This document shows, one piece after another, positions 22,869 through 32,396 of a stretch of DNA of 64,000 bases (positions are counted from its first letter, which is position 1; every line of letters begins with the position of its first letter). Source of the stretch: Fervidobacterium pennivorans (GTDB lineage: Bacteria; Thermotogota; Thermotogae; Thermotogales; Fervidobacteriaceae); the NCBI RefSeq assembly GCF_001644665.1, contig NZ_CP011393.1:828001-892000 (forward strand). Direction: 5' to 3'. Position numbers and translations under genes: made by a program. The notes beneath the pieces were generated by a model. That model saw only the letters and a list, made by a program, of their open reading frames with translations, did no database searches and was not told the origin of the DNA.

Positions 22869-23798
22869 CTACAACCTTAAAAGGAAAGAGAGATAAGTGA
22901 TTGCAATTGCAAGGTTCCAAGCACTGAAGACACCAACTATCTTTTCTTCTGTCCAGCCGAGCAGTTCAAAGTGGTGATGTATAGGTGCCATTTTAAAAAT
23001 TCTTTTCCCCCTAAGCTTGAACGAACCAACCTGGAGTATCACGCTTATTGTTTCCAACAAGAATATGGTCGTAAAGAAAATAAGGGGAAGTTCATTGCTT
23101 GTCATCAATGCATACGTCGAGATATAAGCTCCCAGCGCTAATGAACCTGTGTCACCCATGAAGACTTTTGCAGGTCTTGTGTTATACACAAGAAACGCAA
23201 GCAAGGGCATTACGAGAACTAATATTGAAATCAATTGATTATAATCGTTTGCCAAAAGTAAAAACGGCAATGCACTTGTGACAAATACCCATCCGGCAAG
23301 TCCGTCAAGCCCATCTGTAAGATTAGTCGCATTGGAATACCCTGAAATTAAAAACATTGTAAATATGTAAAAAAACCACTTTGGAACAGGAAAACCAAAT
23401 ACAGTGCTTTCACGATATTGGAGGACAGTGTAGGCTACCCATATCGAAAACAGCATCTGTAATGCCAACTTTTGCCAAGCTTTAAGTCCCAAAGAGCGCT
23501 TCTTCGCTATGCTAACGAAGTCATCCAAAAATCCGATAAAACCATAGAAAAGAATTGTCAGCAGGAGTTCTTTTTTCACCCCAAGAACGATTCCAGCTAT
23601 AAGCGCAATTGCTAAAAAGACTATACCTCCTGCCGTTGGGGTGCCTTCTTTATAATTGTGCAAATCAGGGCCCTCTTGTCTTATGTACTGCCCTAATTTT
23701 AGTTTTTTCATATAGTTAATGTACTTTGGAAACACCAACAAGCCTATCAGGAATTCTGCCATTAGAACAGTTGCAAAGAAAATATTCGAGGTTTGCAT
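22869..23798 (-). CDS. mraY: Phospho-N-acetylmuramoyl-pentapeptide transferase
   Basis: A 309-residue membrane enzyme that transfers phospho-MurNAc-pentapeptide to undecaprenyl phosphate, making lipid I. Motifs: G-T-P-T-A-G-G near residue 53, F-L-D-D-F near 91, N-A-T-N-L-T-D-G-L-D-G-L near 155, F-M-G-D-T-G-S-L near 212 and the A-P-I-H-H-H-F-E loop near 272, characteristic of MraY. AAGGAGG precedes the ATG. It follows murF by 25 bases in the operon murE-murF-mraY. Confidence 0.95.
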   Translation of the reverse strand: MQTSNIFFATVLMAEFLIGLLVFPKYINYMKKLKLGQYIRQEGPDLHNYKEGTPTAGGIVFLAIALIAGIVLGVKKELLLTILFYGFIGFLDDFVSIAKKRSLGLKAWQKLALQMLFSIWVAYTVLQYRESTVFGFPVPKWFFYIFTMFLISGYSNATNLTDGLDGLAGWVFVTSALPFLLLANDYNQLISILVLVMPLLAFLVYNTRPAKVFMGDTGSLALGAYISTYALMTSNELPLIFFTTIFLLETISVILQVGSFKLRGKRIFKMAPIHHHFELLGWTEEKIVGVFSAWNLAIAITYLSFLLRL

Positions 23799-23823
23799 TA
23801 TTCAGACCTCCTTGGAGTTTTAT

Positions 23824-25101
23824 TCAAGCGTTTGTGTCCTCTAAAAGCTTGTCAACAATTTTATCTAACTCAACTGCTCGAGATGCCTTAAAATAAAGGG
23901 TTCCGGAAAATTCAGGTGCCAAGATCTTATCCTTTATGAATTTCACAATTTCATCCTCTTTTTCGCTTCTGAACAAAAGATTGGCTGGAGTTATATCTTT
24001 GGATTCCGATTCTTTATCATATACTACGACTCCATCAATTTCCTCAAGCAGTTTTGAAAGCAATTGATGGTAATATGTGGAATACTCTCCAAGCTCTTTC
24101 ATTGCCCCAACAACTGCATAAACTGGTCTTGGAAAATGTTCTTTGATTTCTTCTATCCCATGTTTAAAAGACTCATAGCTCGCGTTGTATGTATCGTCAA
24201 TTATGAAAGCTTTTCCCAACCTATGGATGTTAAACCGTCCTTTAAGAGGTTTGAAAGTCAAAAGTTTTATAGGATTGAATAAAATGTCCAACATATCAGT
24301 AACAGCGAATGCTACAAGAACAGATATGGCCATCGCTTTTGGCCAAAAACCTGGCAAAGCGTAATAAAATTCACCTTCACTTGTTTCGAATGTTAGTAAT
24401 GTGTTTTTTCCGTCAAATCTTCTTTCTTTCAAAACGTAGGTTCCACCTTTTGTACCAAAGTATTTGCATTTTTCACATCTCATTCGCTCATCATCGAAAT
24501 TAACCAAAGCTTCTTTTGAATTCTCAACAATTTGCCATTTGCCTTTGAATATACTGTCGACATTACCAGCTACACCTACATGTGCACTTCCTACATTGAG
24601 AAGAACACCTATATCAGGTGGGAAGAGCTTGCAAAGGTATTCAATGTCTCCAACATTTCTTTGAGCCATCTCCAAGACAATGACAGGTTCGCCGCGATAG
24701 GAGTTGATAATTGAAAGAGGAAGTCCTATTTCCGAATTAAGATTGCCTTCGTTTTTAAATGTGGGAATTTCCGCACTGAGCACGTTTGCAACAATCTCTT
24801 TTGTTGTCGTCTTACCATTAGAACCTGTTATACCAACAATCTTCGGACCGAATTTTTCCAGTATCTTACTAGCGAACATTCCAAGAAATTCAACTGTGTT
24901 TGGAACAACTACCTGATTTGGTAGTGACACATCTTTTTCAACAATAACAGCAAATGCTCCTGATTGAACTGCTTGGTTTGCAAAGTCATGTCCATCTACT
25001 CGGTTACCCTTTATCGCAACAAACACATCGCCAGGTTTTACTTCTCTGGAATCTGTAACGAAACGATGACCAACCAAGTCTCTCAGTTCCATTTCGTTCA
25101 C
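23824..25101 (-). CDS. murF: UDP-MurNAc-tripeptide:D-Ala-D-Ala ligase
   Basis: A 425-residue Mur ligase. It has the N-terminal S-R-E-V-K-P-G-D-V-F-V-A-I-K-G block near 18-32, the ATP loop G-I-T-G-S-N-G-K-T-T-T near residue 92, N-E-G-N-L-N-S-E-I-G-L-P-L near 118 and D-D-T-Y-N-A-S-Y near 300, which distinguish MurF. It adds D-Ala-D-Ala to complete the muropeptide. GTG 25101 or ATG 25092 could be the start; both have a GGAG-type site. It sits between murE and mraY. Confidence 0.94.
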   Translation of the reverse strand: MNEMELRDLVGHRFVTDSREVKPGDVFVAIKGNRVDGHDFANQAVQSGAFAVIVEKDVSLPNQVVVPNTVEFLGMFASKILEKFGPKIVGITGSNGKTTTKEIVANVLSAEIPTFKNEGNLNSEIGLPLSIINSYRGEPVIVLEMAQRNVGDIEYLCKLFPPDIGVLLNVGSAHVGVAGNVDSIFKGKWQIVENSKEALVNFDDERMRCEKCKYFGTKGGTYVLKERRFDGKNTLLTFETSEGEFYYALPGFWPKAMAISVLVAFAVTDMLDILFNPIKLLTFKPLKGRFNIHRLGKAFIIDDTYNASYESFKHGIEEIKEHFPRPVYAVVGAMKELGEYSTYYHQLLSKLLEEIDGVVVYDKESESKDITPANLLFRSEKEDEIVKFIKDKILAPEFSGTLYFKASRAVELDKIVDKLLEDTNA

Positions 25102-25125
25102 TCACACTCCAATTATCATTTATTA

Positions 25126-26625
25126 TCATTTATCCACATCTCTTGAGTGATTTTTGTTAATTTTCGAAAGAATTATATCCAACGCGACATCTCTATCTTT
25201 AAAAGGTATCTTTAACGTTTCTGTGAATATCTGGTATGGTTCGTGTCCCCTTCCCGTAATAAGTACAACGTCTCCTCTTGTTGCAAGTGTTATTGCTGTA
25301 TCTATAGCCTCGCGTCTATCAAGCACGGTAAGCGAAAGAGAATTAGGTTGGACACCTTTTTCAACTTCTTTTATAATTTCCTCCGGATCTTCTCCACGAG
25401 GGTCATCTGTTGTAAGTATCGCTATATCCGCAAGTTTTGTTACCACTTCTGCCATCATCGGTCTTTTGCCTTTATCTGCTTGTCCACCAGCTCCATAGAC
25501 AACTATAACTCTTCCTTTTGCGAGTTTTCTTGCAGCGAGTATAACCTTTTCTAAGGCGTCAGGTGAGTGGGCAAAATCTACTATTACTTCAATTCCAAGT
25601 TTTCTTGCTTCCGGAATTGGTTCAAACCTGCCATCAACACCTCTAAACGTGCTTACGTAACTGATGATTTCGTCAGGTTCATATCCGAGCTCGAATAACC
25701 CAGCAATAACCAAGGTAACATTAAAAGCATTGTAATCGCCTATCATCTGTGTGTAGACTTTCTTTGTACCGTAAGGTGAAGTGAGTGTAAAGGTTGTCCC
25801 ATTCCAAGTGGTTGATATATCTGAAATCCTATAAATTGCGTTTTCACTCGTTCCAAATGTGACAAGCTTCGGCACCTTTTTGCTTGAGACAAGCGATGCG
25901 TAATCTTCGTGAACAACCGCTATTCCATCTTTTTTAAGCAAATCAAACAAGTGGAGCTTTGAATTCACGTAATGTTCAAAAGTCGGGTGATAATCAAGGT
26001 GGTCTCTTGTTATGTTTGTAAGACCAGCTATGTCAAATCTGATGGTTTCCACTCGCGCTTGATCTAACGAATGGGAAGAAACTTCCATTGAATAATAACT
26101 TCCACCACTCTTTACCGTTTTTGCCATGTTTTCCATTATCGTTAGCGCATCAGGGGTGGTGTTATGTATGTAGAATTTGTCCCCCATTATGTCGTTCATG
26201 ACTGTTCCAGATAAACTTCCTGTGAGCCCCAGTTGCTGCATTATATGGTGGAATAAATGCGCACATGTAGTTTTTCCGTTCGTACCAGTTACTCCGAAAG
26301 TTATTAGCTTTTTGTAAGGATGTTCGTAAAACTCGGCTGCAAGGTAAGCTTCTGCAAGTCTGCTGTCATAAACCTGGACATAAGGAAGGTTGTTGTTGAT
26401 TTCTCTTTCCGTGACAAAGGCGACTACTCCACTTTCTTTGTAAAGTGTGTCAACAATGGTATGTGAATCGAACTTTGTTCCTTTCCTGCAGATGAATAGA
26501 GAACCTGGAACAACCTTTTTTGAATTGTTGAAGACGCCAGTTACATCCTTGTCTTTTAATTCTTCTGGTATGTTGTCAAAAACAACAAACCTTTGAATGG
26601 ATTCCAAAAGATGTCTTAATTTCAA
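25126..26625 (-). CDS. murE: UDP-MurNAc-L-Ala-D-Glu:diamino acid ligase
   Basis: A 499-residue Mur ligase adding the third amino acid of the stem peptide. ATP loop G-V-T-G-T-N-G-K-T-T near residue 112, T-T-P-D near 155, E-V-S-S-H-S-L near 180 and D-Y-H-P near 213 are present. The third-residue selectivity motif reads D-D-P-R-G-E-D-P, not the D-N-P-R of most diaminopimelate enzymes; Thermotoga MurE is known to add lysine. TTG 26625 follows AAGGGGTGG, which fits the M-K-L-R-x-L-L start of homologues; an earlier in-frame start has no binding site. Confidence 0.93.
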   Translation of the reverse strand: MKLRHLLESIQRFVVFDNIPEELKDKDVTGVFNNSKKVVPGSLFICRKGTKFDSHTIVDTLYKESGVVAFVTEREINNNLPYVQVYDSRLAEAYLAAEFYEHPYKKLITFGVTGTNGKTTCAHLFHHIMQQLGLTGSLSGTVMNDIMGDKFYIHNTTPDALTIMENMAKTVKSGGSYYSMEVSSHSLDQARVETIRFDIAGLTNITRDHLDYHPTFEHYVNSKLHLFDLLKKDGIAVVHEDYASLVSSKKVPKLVTFGTSENAIYRISDISTTWNGTTFTLTSPYGTKKVYTQMIGDYNAFNVTLVIAGLFELGYEPDEIISYVSTFRGVDGRFEPIPEARKLGIEVIVDFAHSPDALEKVILAARKLAKGRVIVVYGAGGQADKGKRPMMAEVVTKLADIAILTTDDPRGEDPEEIIKEVEKGVQPNSLSLTVLDRREAIDTAITLATRGDVVLITGRGHEPYQIFTETLKIPFKDRDVALDIILSKINKNHSRDVDK

Positions 26626-26671
26626 AGTAATCCACCCCTTTTTCTTAACGCAAGATTGGGTCATCGGTTAA

Positions 26672-26699
26672 ATTATACCACCCATACACAATTATTCAA
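26672..26699 (-). promoter_or_regulatory. Promoter of the mur operon
   Basis: On the minus strand TTGAAT (26699-26694), 16 bases, TATAAT (26677-26672). The start would be about 40 bases before the murE TTG. Confidence 0.6.
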
Positions 26700-26740
26700 C
26701 TGAGAAGAAAAGGATATTTGCTCAATACGTTAATTAAAAA

Positions 26741-26773
26741 GAAAAAAGTCCCTCGGTCTATCTTGAGGGACTT
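26741..26773 (-). terminator. Intrinsic terminator of the sugar operon
   Basis: AAGTCCCTC (26746-26754) pairs with GAGGGACTT (26765-26773). On the minus strand it is followed by TTTTC and more T. It lies about 30 bases after the stop of the glycosyltransferase gene at 26801. Confidence 0.8.
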
Positions 26774-26800
26774 ATCAATTTTAAAAAATCAGACATTTTT

Positions 26801-28228
26801 TCAGAGTGTATTAATTAGGTCATAGAATTTTTTAAGCTTTTGCTCGTCTACAATAACTATGCTATCCTTATTATCTAAGACATGTTTTATATTATCCAAA
26901 TATGCTAGCGCCGTGTTTTCCCAACTGAATCTTTTTGCAAGTTCTATAGACTTTTTGGAATCAAACTTTTCTATAGCAAACAGTAGTTTTGTTGCAATGT
27001 CATTGATATTACTTGGATCTATCAGAAGCCCTTCTCCGTGTGCAAATATTTCCGCTGGTCCGCCGTTTTTTGTCACAACGATTTTCAAACCACAAGCAGC
27101 AGCTTCAACAACAGCTAGCCCAAAAGGTTCATAGAGGGCTGGGAGTGCAAACACTGACCCTCTTGCAGCCGCAATACGATACAAGCTTGCCAAATGTCTT
27201 TGGTCGGACACATTTGCGAAAAATATGCTCTTTCCTATTTCATCAACAGAACTTTCGACTATTTCTTTAAGAATTATTGCTTCCTCTGTTTTTTCAGTGT
27301 TTACATATTCCAGGACGTTGTTAATGCCACGTACAACGATAAGTAAGTTCGCTTTATCTTTGAGATGTTCATTCTGCAAGAAAGCTTTCACTACGGCAAT
27401 GTGGTTTTTCTTTCTATCGATTCTACTGGACATTATTATGAACGGCAATCTGTGCCTTTTTATAGGTGTTTTTGAGAGTAGTTGCTTGATATACTCTTCC
27501 ATCTCTTTGTCTTCTGGTTTGGGTTCTTGATTAAAGATTTTGTGATTGATTCCTGGAGGAATAACTTTGAACTTATTGTCGTAAGGGTTTATATCGTAGA
27601 GTTTGTGAGAATACTGTTCATATCTTTCCTGATTCGTGCTGCAAACTATGAACGAAGCATAATGCATTGAGAGATTCTCAGCTGTAATACGCACTGTAAA
27701 CTTGTATTTTCTTTCAGCATCTTCACGTGACATTCCCGATTCTAAGACCTTTTCCATTTTCCATGCACCAAGAGAGTGTGCCGTGAACGAAAATGGTATT
27801 CCTGTTTTTTTAAGAAACATTACCCCTGAAATACCACCATCAGCATAATGAGTAGTCACAAAATCAGGAAATCTTCCTTCTGATTTGTATAACTCGTAAA
27901 TTTTGTCAACATAATCGGGCAAATATTTCCATAAATCTTCCTTGCACAAAAATTTATCTCCACCGAACGGTATTCGAACTATCCTAACTTTAGGAGCGTC
28001 TGGATAATAATCGAAAGGTTCTGCAAATTCGGGCCAGTTTTCGTCGATAATTTGCCTCGTAATAATATCAACTTCTATGCCAAGTTCTCCCATGGCTTTT
28101 GCAAGCTCTTTTACATAAACTAACTGTCCCCCGAAGTCGGGATGCTCTGTTAAGTGACTGTCATGTTTGTCAAAATTCCCTTGTGGATTAAAGAAAGCTA
28201 CTTTTTTTATTTCAACCATATTGCCCAA
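26801..28228 (-). CDS. Sucrose-phosphate-synthase-like family 4 glycosyltransferase
   Basis: A 475-residue GT4 retaining glycosyltransferase. The N-terminal N-P-Q-G-N-F then G-G-Q-L-V-Y-V-K-E-L-A, T-H-Y-A-D-G-G near residue 135, F-T-A-H-S-L-G near 155 and the C-terminal nucleotide site P-A-L-Y-E-P-F-G-L-A-V-V-E-A-A-A-C-G near 375 resemble sucrose-phosphate synthase and mannosylfructose-phosphate synthase. It would join or, run in reverse, split a disaccharide using a nucleotide sugar. TTG 28228 follows GAGGTG with 5 bases. It is the last gene of a transport operon with a PfkB kinase just upstream, which suggests fructose is one product or substrate. Confidence 0.78.
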   Translation of the reverse strand: MGNMVEIKKVAFFNPQGNFDKHDSHLTEHPDFGGQLVYVKELAKAMGELGIEVDIITRQIIDENWPEFAEPFDYYPDAPKVRIVRIPFGGDKFLCKEDLWKYLPDYVDKIYELYKSEGRFPDFVTTHYADGGISGVMFLKKTGIPFSFTAHSLGAWKMEKVLESGMSREDAERKYKFTVRITAENLSMHYASFIVCSTNQERYEQYSHKLYDINPYDNKFKVIPPGINHKIFNQEPKPEDKEMEEYIKQLLSKTPIKRHRLPFIIMSSRIDRKKNHIAVVKAFLQNEHLKDKANLLIVVRGINNVLEYVNTEKTEEAIILKEIVESSVDEIGKSIFFANVSDQRHLASLYRIAAARGSVFALPALYEPFGLAVVEAAACGLKIVVTKNGGPAEIFAHGEGLLIDPSNINDIATKLLFAIEKFDSKKSIELAKRFSWENTALAYLDNIKHVLDNKDSIVIVDEQKLKKFYDLINTL

Positions 28229-28238
28229 GGTCTCACCT

Positions 28239-29240
28239 CTATCGTTTTAAATTTTCAAATTCTGTCTTCAGTTTGGTTATATCAACCTCCGCACCAACAA
28301 AACCGACAATGTAACCAGCAACCATGGAACCTATGTTACAAGCTTGTAGAAAATCATAACCATTAATTAGTCCATAGTAAATACCAGCCCAAAATCCATC
28401 ACCGGCACCTGTTGCGTCAACTACTTTTCTTGCAGAAGCTGGGATATGGACCAAAATTTCTCCATCAAAAGCAAATGCTCCATCTTTCCCTGCTGTGAGC
28501 ACAACGTACTTCACACCATGTTCGTGAAACTTTCTTACATAATATTTGACCAATTCAATGTCTATTTCGTTTGAAAAAAATAATCCTTTACTTCGCTTTT
28601 CACAGTTGGAAATCAGATTGTGGGGCATTCCAAATAAAGCAACTGCATCATCAATGGAAGGTTTTGAATATGTTGTGCACTTTAATAATTCGAAAACCCT
28701 TGAAAGATTTATCTTCTTGCAACTGAATAATTTATTCCGGCAATTTGGGTCAAATGATATCTGAATTCCCTTTTCTAATGCTTTGCGAACTATTCTCATT
28801 GTTGTATCATACAGTTCTTCGTGTGTTAGCATCCAGCAGCTCAGGTGTACAATGCTAACACCATCTAAGATGTTCTCAATCTCGTGCTCCTCTAACTTGA
28901 GATACCTATCCGCGCCCCGAATCACGAAAAAATCAGGACTATCGGGAGTTTTCTGAACGAACACAAGTGTTGTCCCATGGTCTTTGTCTATCTGAACCGA
29001 TGAAATGTCCACTCCTGCTTGCTCCAACTTTTTCAAAATTCTACTACCAATAAGGTCGTCTCCCACACGCGAAACAATCTTGGTTGGAACTCCAAGTTGA
29101 GAGGCAAACCGTGCTATATTGCCTGGAGAACCCCCTGTTTTCATAACAAAATCTTCAGCAACATGAAAATCTTGCCAAGTTATAAGATCTGCAAGAAGTT
29201 CTCCGACAAATAGTATCATGGCTGTTTTTGACCTACTCAT
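28239..29240 (-). CDS. PfkB-family sugar kinase, probably a fructokinase
   Basis: A 333-residue ribokinase-fold kinase. The N-terminal G-G-S-P-G-N-I-A substrate loop lies near residue 36 and the C-terminal D-A-T-G-A-G-D-G-F-W-A-G anion-hole and catalytic motif near 280. An insertion (C-E-K-R-S-K-G-L-F-F-S) precedes the second half. Context (a sucrose-synthase-like transferase and sugar ABC permeases) favours fructose as substrate. The ATG overlaps the malG-type stop (ATGA) and it ends 10 bases before the next gene, so all three are coupled. Confidence 0.82.
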   Translation of the reverse strand: MSRSKTAMILFVGELLADLITWQDFHVAEDFVMKTGGSPGNIARFASQLGVPTKIVSRVGDDLIGSRILKKLEQAGVDISSVQIDKDHGTTLVFVQKTPDSPDFFVIRGADRYLKLEEHEIENILDGVSIVHLSCWMLTHEELYDTTMRIVRKALEKGIQISFDPNCRNKLFSCKKINLSRVFELLKCTTYSKPSIDDAVALFGMPHNLISNCEKRSKGLFFSNEIDIELVKYYVRKFHEHGVKYVVLTAGKDGAFAFDGEILVHIPASARKVVDATGAGDGFWAGIYYGLINGYDFLQACNIGSMVAGYIVGFVGAEVDITKLKTEFENLKR

Positions 29241-30082
29241 CCTTTTACTGCACCTGCGCTCAAACCAGATATAATTCTATTTTGGAACAGTAAAACCAAG
29301 ACTACTAATGGGGCAGTTACAATAACAGCAGCAGCCATTAATTGACCCCATGGCTGTTCGTACTGGGTTCTACCGGCAAACATAGCTATAGCAACAGGAA
29401 CGGTGTAGTACTCGGGTTTTTGCATGAACGTAAATGCAAAAAGGAACTCGTTCCATGCTGTTATGAACGTTAAAAGTCCCGTTGCAACAAGACCTGGTGC
29501 AGACATGGGAAAAACTATTTGGAAAAGAGTTCTCAAACGAGAGCAACCATCAATTGCCGCAGCCTCTTCTATCTCTTTTGGAAGGTCCCTGAAAAAGTTT
29601 TGCAGTATCCAAGTAGTCAGTGGCAATGTAATAGCCACATATGGCAGAATCAAACCTTGGTAAGTGTTTATCATTCCAAGTTTTCTGAGGATGACGAAGA
29701 GGGAACCTAAGATAGAAATCTGTGGAAACATACTAACAGAAAGGATAAGAGCCATTACAAATGCTTTCCCTTTCATTTGTAAGCGTGCTATCGCATATCC
29801 CGCAAAGGAACCGAAAATAAGTGTGGTTAATGTTGTTATACCGGAAACAACTATGCTATTCCAGATGTTTACGTGGAATGGTCTTTCCGCAAAAACTTTT
29901 ACATAATTCGAAAATGTCGGATTTTTAGGTATTAAAGTTGGATTTGGATCAAAAAGTTCTATATTGGGTTTCAAAGATGATACTACCGCCCAGTAGAATG
30001 GAAAAATACACCATATTAAAACAAATACAACTGCCAAGGTCAATGTTACCTTGAAAATCAATTTTTTAGTTTTTGTGGACAC
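29237..30082 (-). CDS. Sugar ABC transporter permease, MalG type
   Basis: A 281-residue inner-membrane permease with six hydrophobic segments and the ATPase-contact loop E-A-A-A-I-D-G-C-S near residue 190, typical of carbohydrate CUT1 permeases. GTG 30082 follows GAGGTG with 6 bases. It pairs with the MalF-type permease upstream (27 bases away). No ATPase gene is in the locus, so a shared MsmK-type ATPase encoded elsewhere is likely. Confidence 0.9.
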   Translation of the reverse strand: MSTKTKKLIFKVTLTLAVVFVLIWCIFPFYWAVVSSLKPNIELFDPNPTLIPKNPTFSNYVKVFAERPFHVNIWNSIVVSGITTLTTLIFGSFAGYAIARLQMKGKAFVMALILSVSMFPQISILGSLFVILRKLGMINTYQGLILPYVAITLPLTTWILQNFFRDLPKEIEEAAAIDGCSRLRTLFQIVFPMSAPGLVATGLLTFITAWNEFLFAFTFMQKPEYYTVPVAIAMFAGRTQYEQPWGQLMAAAVIVTAPLVVLVLLFQNRIISGLSAGAVKG

Positions 30083-30108
30083 GGTTATCACCTCTTATAT
30101 TTTGGTCT

Positions 30109-30996
30109 CTAATCCAGTTTTAACTTCAAGCTCTTTATATAGATTATTGCAAATATTGAGATTAACAAGAATATAATCACAGAAAGCGCTGAACCGTAGC
30201 CAAACCATGCACCAGTAAAAGCCCTATCCATCAGCAACACGCGGTTATAAACAGCCAAAGTTTCCGTGCCTACACTACCTCGAGTCATTATAAATACGAC
30301 ATCAAAAACCCTTAAAGCATCAAGCGTTCTAAATATTAAAGCTACAGCTATCGTTGAACTCAACATAGGAAGAGTAATTTTTGTGAACCTCTGTAACAAA
30401 TTAGCTCCGTCTATTCTTGCAGCTTCATACAACTCCTCAGGAATTAATTGTAAGCCTGCAAGTATGAGCAAAGCCATAAAAGGTGTTGTTTTCCATACAT
30501 CTACTGCGATAATCGCCCAAAGCGCGGTGTTTGGTGAGCCAAGGATAGGAAAACCAGGCTCTATTATATTTAGCTTTTCTAAAAATTTTGTCATTATTCC
30601 CCCTTGATCATTGAACATCCATTTCCACATCTGCGACGATATTGCCGTTGGTATTGCCCAAGGGATGAGCATGGCCGCTCTAACAACTCCTCTGAATTTG
30701 AAAGGCTGATTCACAATGACAGCTATCAAAAGGCCAAACACGGTTTCAAGAGCTACAGAAACAACGGTGAAGATTACCGTTGTTTTTAAAGCAGCAAGAA
30801 AACGTTCGTCATGGAATAAATCTATGTAATTCTTAAGCCCGACAAACTTTTTCTCTATATCCGGTCTCAATCCAAATTCAAAGAAGCTATCGTAGAATGT
30901 TTTGAATAGAGGGAAGAAAGCAATAACAGAAATTACTAAAACTGCCGGTAAAACCATCCCCCATGCTACAACAGTCTCTTTTGTTTTTGCCTTCAA
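30109..30996 (-). CDS. Sugar ABC transporter permease, MalF type
   Basis: A 295-residue CUT1 permease with six hydrophobic segments and the E-A-A-R-I-D-G-A-N loop near residue 200. TTG 30996 is preceded by GGAGG with 8 bases between. It is separated from the binding-protein gene by a strong terminator hairpin, so it is probably expressed at a lower level than the binding protein, as is usual for such operons. Confidence 0.9.
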   Translation of the reverse strand: MKAKTKETVVAWGMVLPAVLVISVIAFFPLFKTFYDSFFEFGLRPDIEKKFVGLKNYIDLFHDERFLAALKTTVIFTVVSVALETVFGLLIAVIVNQPFKFRGVVRAAMLIPWAIPTAISSQMWKWMFNDQGGIMTKFLEKLNIIEPGFPILGSPNTALWAIIAVDVWKTTPFMALLILAGLQLIPEELYEAARIDGANLLQRFTKITLPMLSSTIAVALIFRTLDALRVFDVVFIMTRGSVGTETLAVYNRVLLMDRAFTGAWFGYGSALSVIIFLLISIFAIIYIKSLKLKLD

Positions 30997-31020
30997 ATGG
31001 TCCACCTCCACGTTCTTGAA

Positions 31021-31046
31021 AAACCGGGGGCTAACCCCCGGTTGTA
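31021..31046 (-). terminator. Partial terminator between the binding protein and permease genes
   Basis: AACCGGGGG (31022-31030) pairs with CCCCCGGTT (31035-31043) with a four-base loop. On the minus strand it is followed by TTTC. It should set a high ratio of binding protein to permease mRNA. Confidence 0.8.
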
Positions 31047-31088
31047 TTTTTCATCGTTTTGGTTACTCGCATTGGTTCTCGATTTACT

Positions 31089-32339
31089 TCATTTTCCAAG
31101 GACTTTGTTCAGTTCTTTTGCCATATCTTCAATTGCTTTTTGTGGAGTTGTTTGTTTTGTCAAAGCAGCGTGTACGTATTTCTGAATAACGTCGGATATT
31201 TCACTGTATTTCGCTGTCCTTGGTCTTGGAACAGCGTTGATGAACATTCCATACAATTCAACCATAAATGGAGCTGCCTTTTTGAGTGCTGGGTCTTTGT
31301 AAACATCCATCATCGTTGGGTTCTGTCCCGCATTGACTGCTTTGTAGAGTTGTTGCTCATAGCTTGTTAAGAACTTGATGAGCTTCTTAGCGGCTTCTTT
31401 CTCTTCAGGGGTAGCATTCTTGTTGATACCAAGCATCCAACCACCAAGTGTTGCAGCGGATTTGCCACCAGGACCTGCTGGAAGTGGCGCAACTCCAACT
31501 TTCCCAGCTACTTTAGATTCCTTTGGATCATTCAAGAGAGACCATGCGTATGGCCAATTTCTCATGAACACTGCTTGACCATTCTGGAAAGCTCTTCTTG
31601 CTTCTTCTTCCATGTATGTTGTAACAGCTTGCGGAGAAACCTTGTGGGTGTAAATGAGGTCAACCATAAACTGAAGGGCTTTCACAGCAGCAGGACTGTT
31701 TATGATAACATTACCTTGCTCATCAAGGACATCTCCACCAAATGAGACGAGGTATTCCATGAAGTCACAAACTAAACCTTCATACCTTGCGCCTTGCCAC
31801 ACAAAACCAACCATGTTCTTTTCCTTCGCTGTTATTGTCTTTGCCATCTGCACAAGTTCATCCCATGTCTTTGGAGGGTTCTTGAATCCATATTTCTCAA
31901 GTAAGTCTTTTCTGTAATACAACAAGCCTGCATCGGTGAACCATGGAATCGCTACAATTCTTCCATTCACTGTTGCAGCTTTAACTGTACCAGGAAGAAA
32001 TTTGTTCAGTTCGAAGTAATCTTTATCAGCTGTTAAATCTTCAAGATACGGTGCAAATTCTGCAGGCCAAATGACATCAAGCATTAAAACGGTGGGTTCT
32101 TTTTCTCCAGAAGCCAAGTAGGTAACATAAAGGTCGTGCCTTTCAGTTGATGAGTTCGGCATAGGCATGACGGAAACCTTGATGTTCGGGTTCTGTTTCA
32201 TGAAAACGTCAAGCTGGGCATAGAGAACTTCAAGTTCTTTACCAACTGCACCCGCCGTCATCGTTATCGTAACTCGAGAACCGGAAAACGCTACCACCGC
32301 AAGTGTCAACAACAAAACCGCCAATAAGAACTTTCTCAT
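31089..32339 (-). CDS. Sugar ABC transporter substrate-binding protein (trehalose/maltose type)
   Basis: A 416-residue extracellular solute-binding protein of family 1. The signal peptide M-R-K-F-L-L-A-V-L-L-L-T-L-A-V-V-A-F-S is followed by the mature domain, with no lipobox cysteine. L-D-V-I-W-P-A-E-F-A, I-P-W-F-T-D-A-G-L-L-Y-Y-R and L-G-G-W-M-L-G are the usual blocks of trehalose/maltose binding proteins. ATG 32339 follows AGGAGGTG. Divergent treT strongly supports trehalose as a ligand, perhaps sucrose or maltose also. Confidence 0.88.
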   Translation of the reverse strand: MRKFLLAVLLLTLAVVAFSGSRVTITMTAGAVGKELEVLYAQLDVFMKQNPNIKVSVMPMPNSSTERHDLYVTYLASGEKEPTVLMLDVIWPAEFAPYLEDLTADKDYFELNKFLPGTVKAATVNGRIVAIPWFTDAGLLYYRKDLLEKYGFKNPPKTWDELVQMAKTITAKEKNMVGFVWQGARYEGLVCDFMEYLVSFGGDVLDEQGNVIINSPAAVKALQFMVDLIYTHKVSPQAVTTYMEEEARRAFQNGQAVFMRNWPYAWSLLNDPKESKVAGKVGVAPLPAGPGGKSAATLGGWMLGINKNATPEEKEAAKKLIKFLTSYEQQLYKAVNAGQNPTMMDVYKDPALKKAAPFMVELYGMFINAVPRPRTAKYSEISDVIQKYVHAALTKQTTPQKAIEDMAKELNKVLGK

Positions 32340-32370
32340 ACTTACACCTCCTATTAAATAGTGTGGGCAT

Positions 32371-32396
32371 TTTCGAATTTCAAATGTAGTATAGCA
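32371..32396 (-). promoter_or_regulatory. Extended -10 promoter and operator of the binding-protein operon
   Basis: On the minus strand TGCTATACT gives an extended -10 (TATACT at 32393-32388). Immediately downstream, TTTGAAATTCGAAA (32384-32371) shares the core GAAATTCGAA with the palindrome in front of treT, so both promoters may be controlled by one regulator. Confidence 0.55.
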
